A stretch of 64,000 nt of DNA from Sabellastarte sp. h YS-2021 (GCA_964017235.1 OZ024927.1:58533293-58597292); one strand, 5' to 3'. Counted from the stretch's first letter, positions 41,161-56,660 are shown. Translations and numbers: made by a program. The notes: generated from the sequence alone by a model not told the origin.

Positions 41161-44100
41161 AGGCTCTCCCGGTACTTGGGCAATGTAGCCTGGATAGGTC
41201 GCAACACAACTTTTCAAGTTTGATGTAATTCTCAAATCACTTCTATTATCACCAGTGCCACAAAACTAATGTCCTGCCCAAATAACAGCGTTACATCTCA
41301 ATATTTGACTTATTTACAGACCAAAAAATGTGCCTCGAGTACTTGGGCCATGGAGCCTGGACAAATCGTGGCATGAGTTTCCCACCTAGATGTAACTCTG
41401 AAATCATTTTTGTTATCACTAGTGCCACGAAACTAATGTCCTGACCAAATTCCAGCATTACATCTCAATATTTGACTTAGTTACGGAGGAAAAAAGGCTC
41501 TTCGGGTACTTGGACAGGTCGTTACATGAGTTTCCTACCAAGATGTAAGTCTGAAATCATTGCTATAATCATTATTGCCACGAAACTAAACCCCTGCCAA
41601 AATTTCAGCATTACATCTCAATATTTGACTTAGTTACAGAGGAAAAAAGGCGCTCCCGGTACTTGGGCAATGTAGCCTGGATAGGTCGCAACACAACTTT
41701 TCAACTTTGATGTAATTCTCAAATCACTTCTATTATCACCAGTGCCACAAAACTAATGTCCTGCCCAAATTACAGCGTTACATCTCAATATTTGACTTAT
41801 TTACAGACCAAAAAATGCGCCTTGAGTACTTGGGTCATGGAGCCTGGACAAGTCGCGGCATGAGTTTCCCACCTAGATGTAAGTCTGAAATCATTTTTGT
41901 TATCACTAGTTCCACAAAACTAAAATCCTGACCAAATTCTGGCGTTACATCTCAATATTTGACTTAGTTACGGAGTAAAAAAGGCGCTCCGGGTACTTGG
42001 ACAGGTCGCTACATGGTTTCCTACCGAGATATAATTAAGTCTGAAATCATTGCTATAATCATTATTGCCACAAAACTAAACCCCTGCCAAAATTACAGCG
42101 TTACATCTCAATATTTTACTTAGTTACCAAGGAAAAAAGGCTCTCCCGGTACTTGGGCGATGTAGCCTGGATAGGTCGCAACACGACTTTTCAACTTTCA
42201 TGTCAGTCTCAAATCACATCTATTATCACCAGTGCCACAAAACTAATGTCCTGCCCAAATTACAGCATTATATCTCAATATTTGACTTATTTACAGACCA
42301 AAAAATGTGCCTCGAGTACTTGGGTCATGGAGCCTGGACAAGTCGCGGCATGAGTTTCCCACCTAGATGTAAGTCTGAAATCATTTTTGTTATCACTAGT
42401 TCCACAAAACTAAAATCCTGACCAAATTCCAGCGTTACATCTCAATATTTGACTTAGTTACGGAGTAAAAAAGGCGCTCCGGGTACTTGGACAGGTCGCT
42501 ACATGAGTTTCCTACCGAGATGTAAGTCTGAAATCATTGCTGTAATCATTATTGCCACAAAACTAAACCCCTGCCAAAATTTCAGCGTTACATCTCAATA
42601 TTTGACTTAGTTACAGAGGAAAAAAGGCTCTCCCGGTACTTGGGCGATGTAGCCTGGATAGGTTGCAACACAACTTTTCAAGTTTGATGTAATTCTCAAA
42701 TCACTTCTATTATCACCAGTGCCACAAAACTAATGTCCTGCCCAAATTACAGCGTTACATCTCAATATTTGACTTATTTACAGACCAAAAAATGTGCCTC
42801 GAGTACTTGGGCCATGGAGCCTTCACAAATCGTGGCATGAGTTTCCCACCTAGATGCAACTCTGAAATCATTTTTGTTATCACTAGTGCCACGAAACTAA
42901 TGTCCTGACCAAATTCCAGCATTACATCTCAATATTTGACTTAGTTACGGAGGAAAAAAGGCTCTTCGGGTACTTGGACTGGTCGCTACATGAGTTTCCT
43001 ACCAAGATGTAAGTCTGAAATTATTGCTGTAATCATTATTGCCACAAAACTAAACCCCTGCCAAAATTTCAGCGTTACATCTCAATATTTGACTTAGTTA
43101 CAGAGGAAAAAAGGCTCTCCCGGTACTTGGGCGATGTAGCCTGGATAGGTTGCAACACAACTTTTCAAGTTTGATGTAATTCTCAAATCACTTCTATTAT
43201 CACCAGTGCCACAAAACTAATGTCCTGCCCAAATTACAGCGTTACATCTCAATATTTGACTTATTTACAGACCAAAAAATGTGCCTCGAGTACTTGGGCC
43301 ATGGAGCCTTCACAAATCGTGGCATGAGTTTCCCACCTAGATGCAACTCTGAAATCATTTTTGTTATCACTAGTGCCACGAAACTAATGTCCTGACCAAA
43401 TTCCAGCATTACATCTCAATATTTGACTTAGTTACGGAGGAAAAAAGGCTCTTCGGGTACTTGGACTGGTCGCTACATGAGTTTCCTACCAAGATGTAAG
43501 TCTGAAATTATTGCTATAATCATTATTGCCACGAAACTAAACCCCTGCCAAAATTTCAGCGTTACATCTCAATATTTGACTTAGCTACAGAGGAAAAAAG
43601 GCGCTCCCGGTACTTGGGCAATGTAGCCTGGATAGGTCGCAACACAACTTTTCAAGTTTGATGTAATTCTCAAATCACTTCTATTATCACCAGTGCCACA
43701 AAATTAATGTCCTGCCCAAATTACAGCGTTTCATCTCAATATTTGACTTATTTACAGACCAAAAAATGCGCCTCAAGTACTTGGGTCATGGAGCCTGGAC
43801 AAGTCGCGGCATGAGTTTCCCACCTAGATGTAAGTCTGAAATCATTTTTGTTATCACTAGTCCCACGAAACTAATGTCCTGACCAAATTCCAGCGTTACA
43901 TCTCAATATTTGACTTAGTTACAGAGTAAAAAAGGCGCTCCGGGTACTTGGACAGGTCGCTACATGAGTTTCCTAGGGAGATGTAAGTCTGAAATCATTC
44001 CTATAATCATTATTGCCACGAAACTAAACCCCTGCCAAAATTTCGGCGTTACATCTCAATATTTGACTTAGCTACAGAGGAAAAAAGGCGCTCCCGGTAC

Positions 44101-44950
44101 TTGGGCAATGTAGCCTGGATAGGTCGCAACACAACTTTTCAAGTTTGATGTAATTCTCAAATCACTTCTATTATCACCAGTGCCACAAAACTAATGTCCT
44201 GCCCAAATTACAGCGTTACATCTCAATATTTGACTTATTTACAGACCAAAAAATGTGCCTCGAGTACTTGGGCCATGGAGCCTGGACAAATCGTGGCATG
44301 AGTTTCCCACCTAGATGTAACTCTGAAATCATTTTTGTTATCACTAGTGCCACGAAACTAATGTCCTGACCAAATTCCAGCATTACATCTCAATATTTGA
44401 CTTAGTTACGGAGGAAAAAAGGCTCTTCGGGTACTTGGATAGGTCGTTACATGAGTTTCCTACCAAGATGTAAGTCTGAAATCATTGCTATAATCATTAT
44501 TGCCACGAAACTAAACCCCTGCCAAAATTTCAGCGTTACATCTCAATATTTGACTTAGTTACAGAGGAAAAAAGGCGCTCCCGGTACTTGGGCAATGTAG
44601 CCTGGATAGGTCGCAACACAACTTTTCAACTTTGATGTAATTCTCAAATCACTTCTATTATCACCAGTGCCACAAAACTAATGTCCTGCCCAAATTACAG
44701 CGTTACATCTCAATATTTGACTTATTTACAGACCAAAAAATGTGCCTCGAGTACTTGGGCCATGGAGCCTGGACAAATCGTGGCATGAGTTTCCCACCTA
44801 GATGTAACTCTGAAATCATTTTTGTTATCACTAGTGCCACGAAACTAATGTCCTGACCAAATTCCAGCATTACATCTCAATATTTGACTTAGTTACGGAG
44901 GAAAAAAGGCTCTTCGGGTACTTGGACAGGTCGTTACATGAGTTTCCTAC
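41161..44950 (+). repeat. Trimers between the two 8,289-offset copies
   Basis: This stretch holds the second landmark trimer of a 1,951-bp pair (about 41,944), the one-trimer duplication with the chimeric A monomer (about 43,020), and a trimer with 'cctagggag' (about 43,972) and 'tttcggcg' (about 44,041). The last two markers recur at offset 11,705, so this stretch belongs to the larger duplication ending near 56.66 kb. A private change is 'cttggataggtcg' in an A monomer at about 44,434. No non-satellite sequence is present. Confidence 0.75.
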
Positions 44951-47900
44951 CAAGATGTAAGTCTGAAATTATTGCTATAATCATTATTGCCACGAAACTA
45001 AACCCCTGCCAAAATTTCAGCGTTACATCTCAATATTTGACTTAGCTACAGAGGAAAAAAGGCGCTCCCGGTACTTGGGCAATGTAGCCTGGATAGGTCG
45101 CAACACAACTTTTCAACTTTGATGTAATTCTCAAATCACTTCTATTATCACCAGTGCCACAAAATTAATGTCCTGCCCAAATTACAGCGTTTCATCTCAA
45201 TATTTGACTTATTTACAGACCAAAAAATGCGCCTCAAGTACTTGGGTCATGGAGCCTGGACAAGTCGCGGCATGAGTTTCCCACCTAGATGTAAGTCTGA
45301 AATCATTTTTGTTATCACTAGTCCCACGAAACTAATGTCCTGACCAAATTCCAGCGTTACATCTCAATATTTGACTTAGTTACAGAGTAAAAAAGGCGCT
45401 CCGGGTACTTGGACAGGTCGCTACATGAGTTTCCTACCGAGATGTAAGCCTGAAATCATTCCTATAATCATTATTGCCACGAAACTAAACCCCTGCCAAA
45501 ATTTCAGCGTTACATCTCAATATTTGACTTAGTTACAGAGGAAAAAAGGCGCTCCCGGTACTTGGGCAATGTAGCCTGGATAGGTCGCAACACAACTTTT
45601 CAAGTTTGATGTAATTCTCAAATCACTTCTATTATCACCAGTGCCACAAAATTAATGTCCTGCCCAAATTACAGCATTATATCTCAATATTTGACTTATT
45701 TACAGACCAAAAAATGTGCCTCGAGTACTTGGGCCATGAAGCCTGGACAAGTCGCGGCATGAGTTTGCCACCTAGATGTAACTCTGAAATCATTTTTGTT
45801 ATCACTAGTGCCATGAAACTAATATCCTGACCAAATTCCAGCATTACATCTCAATATTTGACTTAGTTACGGAGGAAAAAAGGCTCTTCGGGTACTTGGA
45901 CAGGTCGCTACATGAGTTTCCTCCCAAGATGTAAGTCTGAAATCATTCCTATAATCATTATTGCCACGAAACTAAACCCCTGCCAAAATTTCAGCGCTAC
46001 ATCTCAATATCTGACTTAGTTACAGAGGAAAAAAGGCGCTCCCGGTACTTGGGCGATGTAGCCTGGATAGGTCGCAACACAACTTTTCAAGTTTAATGTA
46101 ATTCTCAAATCACTTCTATTATCACCAGTGCCACAAAACTAATGTCCTGCCCAAATTACAGCGTTACATCTCAATATTTGACTTATTTACAGACCAAAAA
46201 ATGTGCCTCGAGTACTTGGGCCATGGAGCCTGGACAAATCGTGGCATGAGTTTCCCACCTAGATGTAACTCTGAAATCATTTTTGTTATCACTAGTGCCA
46301 CGAAACTAATGTCCTGACCAAATTCCAGCATTACATCTCAATATTTGACTTAGTTACGGAGGAAAAAAGGCTCTTCGGGTACTTGGACAGGTCGTTACAT
46401 GAGTTTCCTACCAAGATGTAAGTCTGAAATCATTGCTATAATCATTATTGCCACAAAACTAAACCCCTGCCAAAATTTCAGCGTTACATCTCAATATTTG
46501 ACTTAGTTACAGAGGAAAAAAGGCGCTCCCGGTACTTGGGCAATGTAGCCTGGATAGGTCGCAACACAACTTTTCAAGTTTGATGTAATTCTCAAATCAC
46601 TTCTATTATCACCAGTGCCACAAAACTAATGTCCTGCCCAAATTACAGCGTTACATCTCAATATTTGACTTATTTACAGACCAAAAAATGTGCCTCGAGT
46701 ACTTGGGCCATGGAGCCTTCACAAATCGTGGCATGAGTTTCCCACCTAGATGCAACTCTGAAATCATTTTTGTTATCACTAGTGCCACGAAACTAATGTC
46801 CTGACCAAATTCCAGCATTACATCTCAATATTTGACTTAGTTACAGAGGAAAAAAGACTCTTCGGGTACTTGGACTGGTCGCTACATGAGTTTCCCACCA
46901 AGATGTAAGTCTGAAATTATTGCTATAATCATTATTGCCACGAAACTAAACCCCTGCCAAAATTTCAGCGTTACATCTCAATATTTGACTTAGTTACAGA
47001 GGAAAAAAGGCGCTCCCGGTACTTGGGTAATGTAGCCTGGATAGGTCGCAACACAACTTTTCAACTTTGATGTAATTCTCAAATCACTTCTATTATCACC
47101 AGTGCCACAAAACTAATGTCCTGCCCAAATTACAGCGTTACATCTCAATATTTGACTTATTTACAGACCAAAAAATGCGCCTTGAGTACTTGGGTCATGG
47201 AGCCTGGACAAGTCGCGGCATGAGTTTCCCACCTAGATGTAAGTCTGAAATCATTTTTGTTATCACTAGTCCCACGAAACTAATGTCCTGACCAAATTCC
47301 AGCGTTACATCTCAATATTTGACTTAGTTACAGAGTAAAAAAGGCGCTCCGGGTACTTGGACAGGTCGCTACATGAGTTTCCTACCGAGATGTAAGTCGA
47401 TCTGAAATCATTCCTATAATCATTATTGCCACGAAACTAAACCCCTGCCAAAATTTCAGCGTTACATCTCAATATTTGACTTAGTTACAGAGGAAAAAAG
47501 GCGCTCCCGGTACTTGGGCAATGTAGCCTGGATAGGTCGCAACACAACTTTTCAAGTTTGATGTAATTCTCAAATCACTTCTATTATCACCAGTGCCACA
47601 AAACTAATGTCCTGCCCAAATTACAGCGTTACATCTCAATATTTGACTTATTTACAGACCAAAAAATGTGCCTCGAGTACTTGGGCCATGGAGCCTTCAC
47701 AAATCGTGGCATGAGTTTCCCACCTAGATGCAACTCTGAAATCATTTTTGTTATCACTAGTGCCACGAAACTAATGTCCTGACCAAATTCCAGCATTACA
47801 TCTCAATATTTGACTTAGTTACGGAGGAAAAAAGGCTCTTCGGGTACTTGGACAGGTCGTTACATGAGTTTCCTACCAAGATGTAAGTCTGAAATCATTG

Positions 47901-49450
47901 CTATAATCATTATTGCCACGAAACTAAACCCCTGCCAAAATTTCAGCATTACATCTCAATATTTGACTTAGTTACAGAGGAAAAAAGGCGCTCCCGGTAC
48001 TTGGGCAATGTAGCCTGGATAGGTCGCAACACAACTTTTCAACTTTGATGTAATTCTCAAATCACTTCTATTATCACCAGTGCCACAAAACTAATGTCCT
48101 GCCCAAATTACAGCGTTACATCTCAATATTTGACTTATTTACAGACCAAAAAATGCGCCTTGAGTACTTGGGTCATGGAGCCTGGACAAGTCGCGGCATG
48201 AGTTTCCCACCTAGATGTAAGTCTGAAATCATTTTTGTTATCACTAGTTCCACAAAACTAAAATCCTGACCAAATTCTGGCGTTACATCTCAATATTTGA
48301 CTTAGTTACGGAGTAAAAAAGGCGCTCCGGGTACTTGGACAGGTCGCTACATGGTTTCCTACCGAGATATAATTAAGTCTGAAATCATTGCTATAATCAT
48401 TATTGCCACAAAACTAAACCCCTGCCAAAATTACAGCGTTACATCTCAATATTTTACTTAGTTACCAAGGAAAAAAGGCTCTCCCGGTACTTGGGCGATG
48501 TAGCCTGGATAGGTCGCAACACGACTTTTCAACTTTCATGTCAGTCTCAAATCACATCTATTATCACCAGTGCCACAAAACTAATGTCCTGCCCAAATTA
48601 CAGCATTATATCTCAATATTTGACTTATTTACAGACCAAAAAATGTGCCTCGAGTACTTGGGTCATGGAGCCTGGACAAGTCGCGGCATGAGTTTCCCAC
48701 CTAGATGTAAGTCTGAAATCATTTTTGTTATCACTAGTTCCACAAAACTAAAATCCTGACCAAATTCCAGCGTTACATCTCAATATTTGACTTAGTTACG
48801 GAGTAAAAAAGGCGCTCCGGGTACTTGGACAGGTCGCTACATGAGTTTCCTACCGAGATGTAAGTCTGAAATCATTGCTGTAATCATTATTGCCACAAAA
48901 CTAAACCCCTGCCAAAATTTCAGCGTTACATCTCAATATTTGACTTAGTTACAGAGGAAAAAAGGCTCTCCCGGTACTTGGGCGATGTAGCCTGGATAGG
49001 TTGCAACACAACTTTTCAAGTTTGATGTAATTCTCAAATCACTTCTATTATCACCAGTGCCACAAAACTAATGTCCTGCCCAAATTACAGCGTTACATCT
49101 CAATATTTGACTTATTTACAGACCAAAAAATGTGCCTCGAGTACTTGGGCCATGGAGCCTTCACAAATCGTGGCATGAGTTTCCCACCTAGATGCAACTC
49201 TGAAATCATTTTTGTTATCACTAGTGCCACGAAACTAATGTCCTGACCAAATTCCAGCATTACATCTCAATATTTGACTTAGTTACGGAGGAAAAAAGGC
49301 TCTTCGGGTACTTGGACTGGTCGCTACATGAGTTTCCTACCAAGATGTAAGTCTGAAATTATTGCTGTAATCATTATTGCCACAAAACTAAACCCCTGCC
49401 AAAATTTCAGCGTTACATCTCAATATTTGACTTAGTTACAGAGGAAAAAA
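44951..49450 (+). repeat. About 4.5-kb segmental duplication, second copy (offset 8,289)
   Basis: This copies 36.66-41.16 kb with the same rare markers in the same order. Its right-hand part, from about 46.07 kb, is then repeated again immediately downstream at offset 3,416 (seven trimers). 'agtttaatg' occurs near 46,092 and 49,508, 'gggtaatgtagcc' near 47,025 and 50,442, and landmark trimers near 48,282 and 51,698. The block is therefore both the product of one duplication and the template of the next. Confidence 0.8.
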
Positions 49451-52400
49451 GGCGCTCCCGGTACTTGGGCAATGTAGCCTGGATAGGTCGCAACACAACT
49501 TTTCAAGTTTAATGTAATTCTCAAATCACTTCTATTATCACCAGTGCCACAAAACTAATGTCCTGCCCAAATTACAGCGTTACATCTCAATATTTGACTT
49601 ATTTACAGACCAAAAAATGTGCCTCGAGTACTTGGGCCATGGAGCCTGGACAAATCGTGGCATGAGTTTCCCACCTAGATGTAACTCTGAAATCATTTTT
49701 GTTATCACTAGTGCCACGAAACTAATGTCCTGACCAAATTCCAGCATTACATCTCAATATTTGACTTAGTTACGGAGGAAAAAAGGCTCTTCGGGTACTT
49801 GGACAGGTCGTTACATGAGTTTCCTACCAAGATGTAAGTCTGAAATCATTGCTATAATCATTATTGCCACAAAACTAAACCCCTGCCAAAATTTCAGCGT
49901 TACATCTCAATATTTGACTTAGTTACAGAGGAAAAAAGGCGCTCCCGGTACTTGGGCAATGTAGCCTGGATAGGTCGCAACACAACTTTTCAAGTTTGAT
50001 GTAATTCTCAAATCACTTCTATTATCACCAGTGCCACAAAACTAATGTCCTGCCCAAATTACAGCGTTACATCTCAATATTTGACTTATTTACAGACCAA
50101 AAAATGTGCCTCGAGTACTTGGGCCATGGAGCCTTCACAAATCGTGGCATGAGTTTCCCACCTAGATGCAACTCTGAAATCATTTTTGTTATCACTAGTG
50201 CCACGAAACTAATGTCCTGACCAAATTCCAGCATTACATCTCAATATTTGACTTAGTTACAGAGGAAAAAAGACTCTTCGGGTACTTGGACTGGTCGCTA
50301 CATGAGTTTCCCACCAAGATGTAAGTCTGAAATTATTGCTATAATCATTATTGCCACGAAACTAAACCCCTGCCAAAATTTCAGCGTTACATCTCAATAT
50401 TTGACTTAGTTACAGAGGAAAAAAGGCGCTCCCGGTACTTGGGTAATGTAGCCTGGATAGGTCGCAACACAACTTTTCAACTTTGATGTAATTCTCAAAT
50501 CACTTCTATTATCACCAGTGCCACAAAACTAATGTCCTGCCCAAATTACAGCGTTACATCTCAATATTTGACTTATTTACAGACCAAAAAATGCGCCTTG
50601 AGTACTTGGGTCATGGAGCCTGGACAAGTCGCGGCATGAGTTTCCCACCTAGATGTAAGTCTGAAATCATTTTTGTTATCACTAGTCCCACGAAACTAAT
50701 GTCCTGACCAAATTCCAGCGTTACATCTCAATATTTGACTTAGTTACAGAGTAAAAAAGGCGCTCCGGGTACTTGGACAGGTCGCTACATGAGTTTCCTA
50801 CCGAGATGTAAGTCGATCTGAAATCATTCCTATAATCATTATTGCCACGAAACTAAACCCCTGCCAAAATTTCAGCGTTACATCTCAATATTTGACTTAG
50901 TTACAGAGGAAAAAAGGCGCTCCCGGTACTTGGGCAATGTAGCCTGGATAGGTCGCAACACAACTTTTCAAGTTTGATGTAATTCTCAAATCACTTCTAT
51001 TATCACCAGTGCCACAAAACTAATGTCCTGCCCAAATTACAGCGTTACATCTCAATATTTGACTTATTTACAGACCAAAAAATGTGCCTCGAGTACTTGG
51101 GCCATGGAGCCTTCACAAATCGTGGCATGAGTTTCCCACCTAGATGCAACTCTGAAATCATTTTTGTTATCACTAGTGCCACGAAACTAATGTCCTGACC
51201 AAATTCCAGCATTACATCTCAATATTTGACTTAGTTACGGAGGAAAAAAGGCTCTTCGGGTACTTGGACAGGTCGTTACATGAGTTTCCTACCAAGATGT
51301 AAGTCTGAAATCATTGCTATAATCATTATTGCCACGAAACTAAACCCCTGCCAAAATTTCAGCATTACATCTCAATATTTGACTTAGTTACAGAGGAAAA
51401 AAGGCGCTCCCGGTACTTGGGCAATGTAGCCTGGATAGGTCGCAACACAACTTTTCAACTTTGATGTAATTCTCAAATCACTTCTATTATCACCAGTGCC
51501 ACAAAACTAATGTCCTGCCCAAATTACAGCGTTACATCTCAATATTTGACTTATTTACAGACCAAAAAATGCGCCTTGAGTACTTGGGTCATGGAGCCTG
51601 GACAAGTCGCGGCATGAGTTTCCCACCTAGATGTAAGTCTGAAATCATTTTTGTTATCACTAGTTCCACAAAACTAAAATCCTGACCAAATTCTGGCGTT
51701 ACATCTCAATATTTGACTTAGTTACGGAGTAAAAAAGGCGCTCCGGGTACTTGGACAGGTCGCTACATGGTTTCCTACCGAGATATAATTAAGTCTGAAA
51801 TCATTGCTATAATCATTATTGCCACAAAACTAAACCCCTGCCAAAATTACAGCGTTACATCTCAATATTTTACTTAGTTACCAAGGAAAAAAGGCTCTCC
51901 CGGTACTTGGGCGATGTAGCCTGGATAGGTCGCAACACGACTTTTCAACTTTCATGTCAGTCTCAAATCACATCTATTATCACCAGTGCCACAAAACTAA
52001 TGTCCTGCCCAAATTACAGCATTATATCTCAATATTTGACTTATTTACAGACCAAAAAATGTGCCTCGAGTACTTGGGTCATGGAGCCTGGACAAGTCGC
52101 GGCATGAGTTTCCCACCTAGATGTAAGTCTGAAATCATTTTTGTTATCACTAGTTCCACAAAACTAAAATCCTGACCAAATTCCAGCGTTACATCTCAAT
52201 ATTTGACTTAGTTACGGAGTAAAAAAGGCGCTCCGGGTACTTGGACAGGTCGCTACATGAGTTTCCTACCGAGATGTAAGTCTGAAATCATTGCTGTAAT
52301 CATTATTGCCACAAAACTAAACCCCTGCCAAAATTTCAGCGTTACATCTCAATATTTGACTTAGTTACAGAGGAAAAAAGGCTCTCCCGGTACTTGGGCG

Positions 52401-55400
52401 ATGTAGCCTGGATAGGTTGCAACACAACTTTTCAAGTTTGATGTAATTCTCAAATCACTTCTATTATCACCAGTGCCACAAAACTAATGTCCTGCCCAAA
52501 TTACAGCGTTACATCTCAATATTTGACTTATTTACAGACCAAAAAATGTGCCTCGAGTACTTGGGCCATGGAGCCTTCACAAATCGTGGCATGAGTTTCC
52601 CACCTAGATGCAACTCTGAAATCATTTTTGTTATCACTAGTGCCACGAAACTAATGTCCTGACCAAATTCCAGCATTACATCTCAATATTTGACTTAGTT
52701 ACGGAGGAAAAAAGGCTCTTCGGGTACTTGGACTGGTCGCTACATGAGTTTCCTACCAAGATGTAAGTCTGAAATTATTGCTGTAATCATTATTGCCACA
52801 AAACTAAACCCCTGCCAAAATTTCAGCGTTACATCTCAATATTTGACTTAGTTACAGAGGAAAAAAGGCTCTCCCGGTACTTGGGCAATGTAGCCTGGAT
52901 AGGTCGCAACACAACTTTTCAAGTTTGATGTAATTCTCAAATCACTTCTATTATCACCAGTGCCACAAAACTAATGTCCTGCCCAAATAACAGCGTTACA
53001 TCTCAATATTTGACTTATTTACAGACCAAAAAATGTGCCTCGAGTACTTGGGCCATGGAGCCTGGACAAATCGTGGCATGAGTTTCCCACCTAGATGTAA
53101 CTCTGAAATCATTTTTGTTATCACTAGTGCCACGAAACTAATGTCCTGACCAAATTCCAGCATTACATCTCAATATTTGACTTAGTTACGGAGGAAAAAA
53201 GGCTCTTCGGGTACTTGGACAGGTCGTTACATGAGTTTCCTACCAAGATGTAAGTCTGAAATCATTGCTATAATCATTATTGCCACGAAACTAAACCCCT
53301 GCCAAAATTTCAGCATTACATCTCAATATTTGACTTAGTTACAGAGGAAAAAAGGCGCTCCCGGTACTTGGGCAATGTAGCCTGGATAGGTCGCAACACA
53401 ACTTTTCAACTTTGATGTAATTCTCAAATCACTTCTATTATCACCAGTGCCACAAAACTAATGTCCTGCCCAAATTACAGCGTTACATCTCAATATTTGA
53501 CTTATTTACAGACCAAAAAATGCGCCTTGAGTACTTGGGTCATGGAGCCTGGACAAGTCGCGGCATGAGTTTCCCACCTAGATGTAAGTCTGAAATCATT
53601 TTTGTTATCACTAGTTCCACAAAACTAAAATCCTGACCAAATTCTGGCGTTACATCTCAATATTTGACTTAGTTACGGAGTAAAAAAGGCGCTCCGGGTA
53701 CTTGGACAGGTCGCTACATGGTTTCCTACCGAGATATAATTAAGTCTGAAATCATTGCTATAATCATTATTGCCACAAAACTAAACCCCTGCCAAAATTA
53801 CAGCGTTACATCTCAATATTTTACTTAGTTACCAAGGAAAAAAGGCTCTCCCGGTACTTGGGCGATGTAGCCTGGATAGGTCGCAACACGACTTTTCAAC
53901 TTTCATGTCAGTCTCAAATCACATCTATTATCACCAGTGCCACAAAACTAATGTCCTGCCCAAATTACAGCATTATATCTCAATATTTGACTTATTTACA
54001 GACCAAAAAATGTGCCTCGAGTACTTGGGTCATGGAGCCTGGACAAGTCGCGGCATGAGTTTCCCACCTAGATGTAAGTCTGAAATCATTTTTGTTATCA
54101 CTAGTTCCACAAAACTAAAATCCTGACCAAATTCCAGCGTTACATCTCAATATTTGACTTAGTTACGGAGTAAAAAAGGCGCTCCGGGTACTTGGACAGG
54201 TCGCTACATGAGTTTCCTACCGAGATGTAAGTCTGAAATCATTGCTGTAATCATTATTGCCACAAAACTAAACCCCTGCCAAAATTTCAGCATTACATCT
54301 CAATATTTGACTTAGTTACAGAGGAAAAAAGGCTCTCCCGGTACTTGGGCGATGTAGCCTGGATAGGTTGCAACACAACTTTTCAAGTTTGATGTAATTC
54401 TCAAATCACTTCTATTATCACCAGTGCCACAAAACTAATGTCCTGCCCAAATTACAGCGTTACATCTCAATATTTGACTTATTTACAGACCAAAAAATGT
54501 GCCTCGAGTACTTGGGCCATGGAGCCTTCACAAATCGTGGCATGAGTTTCCCACCTAGATGCAACTCTGAAATCATTTTTGTTATCACTAGTGCCACGAA
54601 ACTAATGTCCTGACCAAATTCCAGCATTACATCTCAATATTTGACTTAGTTACGGAGGAAAAAAGGCTCTTCGGGTACTTGGACTGGTCGCTACATGAGT
54701 TTCCTACCAAGATGTAAGTCTGAAATTATTGCTGTAATCATTATTGCCACAAAACTAAACCCCTGCCAAAATTTCAGCGTTACATCTCAATATTTGACTT
54801 AGTTACAGAGGAAAAAAGGCTCTCCCGGTACTTGGGCGATGTAGCCTGGATAGGTTGCAACACAACTTTTCAAGTTTGATGTAATTCTCAAATCACTTCT
54901 ATTATCACCAGTGCCACAAAACTAATGTCCTGCCCAAATTACAGCGTTACATCTCAATATTTGACTTATTTACAGACCAAAAAATGTGCCTCGAGTACTT
55001 GGGCCATGGAGCCTTCACAAATCGTGGCATGAGTTTCCCACCTAGATGCAACTCTGAAATCATTTTTGTTATCACTAGTGCCACGAAACTAATGTCCTGA
55101 CCAAATTCCAGCATTACATCTCAATATTTGACTTAGTTACGGAGGAAAAAAGGCTCTTCGGGTACTTGGACTGGTCGCTACATGAGTTTCCTACCAAGAT
55201 GTAAGTCTGAAATTATTGCTATAATCATTATTGCCACGAAACTAAACCCCTGCCAAAATTTCAGCGTTACATCTCAATATTTGACTTAGCTACAGAGGAA
55301 AAAAGGCGCTCCCGGTACTTGGGCAATGTAGCCTGGATAGGTCGCAACACAACTTTTCAAGTTTGATGTAATTCTCAAATCACTTCTATTATCACCAGTG

Positions 55401-56660
55401 CCACAAAATTAATGTCCTGCCCAAATTACAGCGTTTCATCTCAATATTTGACTTATTTACAGACCAAAAAATGCGCCTCAAGTACTTGGGTCATGGAGCC
55501 TGGACAAGTCGCGGCATGAGTTTCCCACCTAGATGTAAGTCTGAAATCATTTTTGTTATCACTAGTCCCACGAAACTAATGTCCTGACCAAATTCCAGCG
55601 TTACATCTCAATATTTGACTTAGTTACAGAGTAAAAAAGGCGCTCCGGGTACTTGGACAGGTCGCTACATGAGTTTCCTAGGGAGATGTAAGTCTGAAAT
55701 CATTCCTATAATCATTATTGCCACGAAACTAAACCCCTGCCAAAATTTCGGCGTTACATCTCAATATTTGACTTAGCTACAGAGGAAAAAAGGCGCTCCC
55801 GGTACTTGGGCAATGTAGCCTGGATAGGTCGCAACACAACTTTTCAAGTTTGATGTAATTCTCAAATCACTTCTATTATCACCAGTGCCACAAAACTAAT
55901 GTCCTGCCCAAATTACAGCGTTACATCTCAATATTTGACTTATTTACAGACCAAAAAATGTGCCTCGAGTACTTGGGCCATGGAGCCTGGACAAATCGTG
56001 GCATGAGTTTCCCACCTAGATGTAACTCTGAAATCATTTTTGTTATCACTAGTGCCACGAAACTAATGTCCTGACCAAATTCCAGCATTACATCTCAATA
56101 TTTGACTTAGTTACGGAGGAAAAAAGGCTCTTCGGGTACTTGGACAGGTCGTTACATGAGTTTCCTACCAAGATGTAAGTCTGAAATCATTGCTATAATC
56201 ATTATTGCCACGAAACTAAACCCCTGCCAAAATTTCAGCGTTACATCTCAATATTTGACTTAGTTACAGAGGAAAAAAGGCGCTCCCGGTACTTGGGCAA
56301 TGTAGCCTGGATAGGTCGCAACACAACTTTTCAACTTTGATGTAATTCTCAAATCACTTCTATTATCACCAGTGCCACAAAACTAATGTCCTGCCCAAAT
56401 TACAGCGTTACATCTCAATATTTGACTTATTTACAGACCAAAAAATGTGCCTCGAGTACTTGGGCCATGGAGCCTGGACAAATCGTGGCATGAGTTTCCC
56501 ACCTAGATGTAACTCTGAAATCATTTTTGTTATCACTAGTGCCACGAAACTAATGTCCTGACCAAATTCCAGCATTACATCTCAATATTTGACTTAGTTA
56601 CGGAGGAAAAAAGGCTCTTCGGGTACTTGGACAGGTCGTTACATGAGTTTCCTACCAAGA
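49451..56660 (+). repeat. Composite duplicated block (offsets 3,416 and 11,705)
   Basis: The first 3.4 kb repeat 46.07-49.45 kb at offset 3,416. From about 49.5 kb to 56.66 kb the block matches 37.8-44.95 kb at offset 11,705, which is 8,289 + 3,416. Shared markers are the landmark trimers (51,698 and 53,649), the unusual B monomer near 52,868 (partner 41,163), and 'cctagggag' near 55,677. The nested offsets order the events: the 8,289-bp and 3,416-bp shifts can together account for the 11,705-bp shift. Confidence 0.75.
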
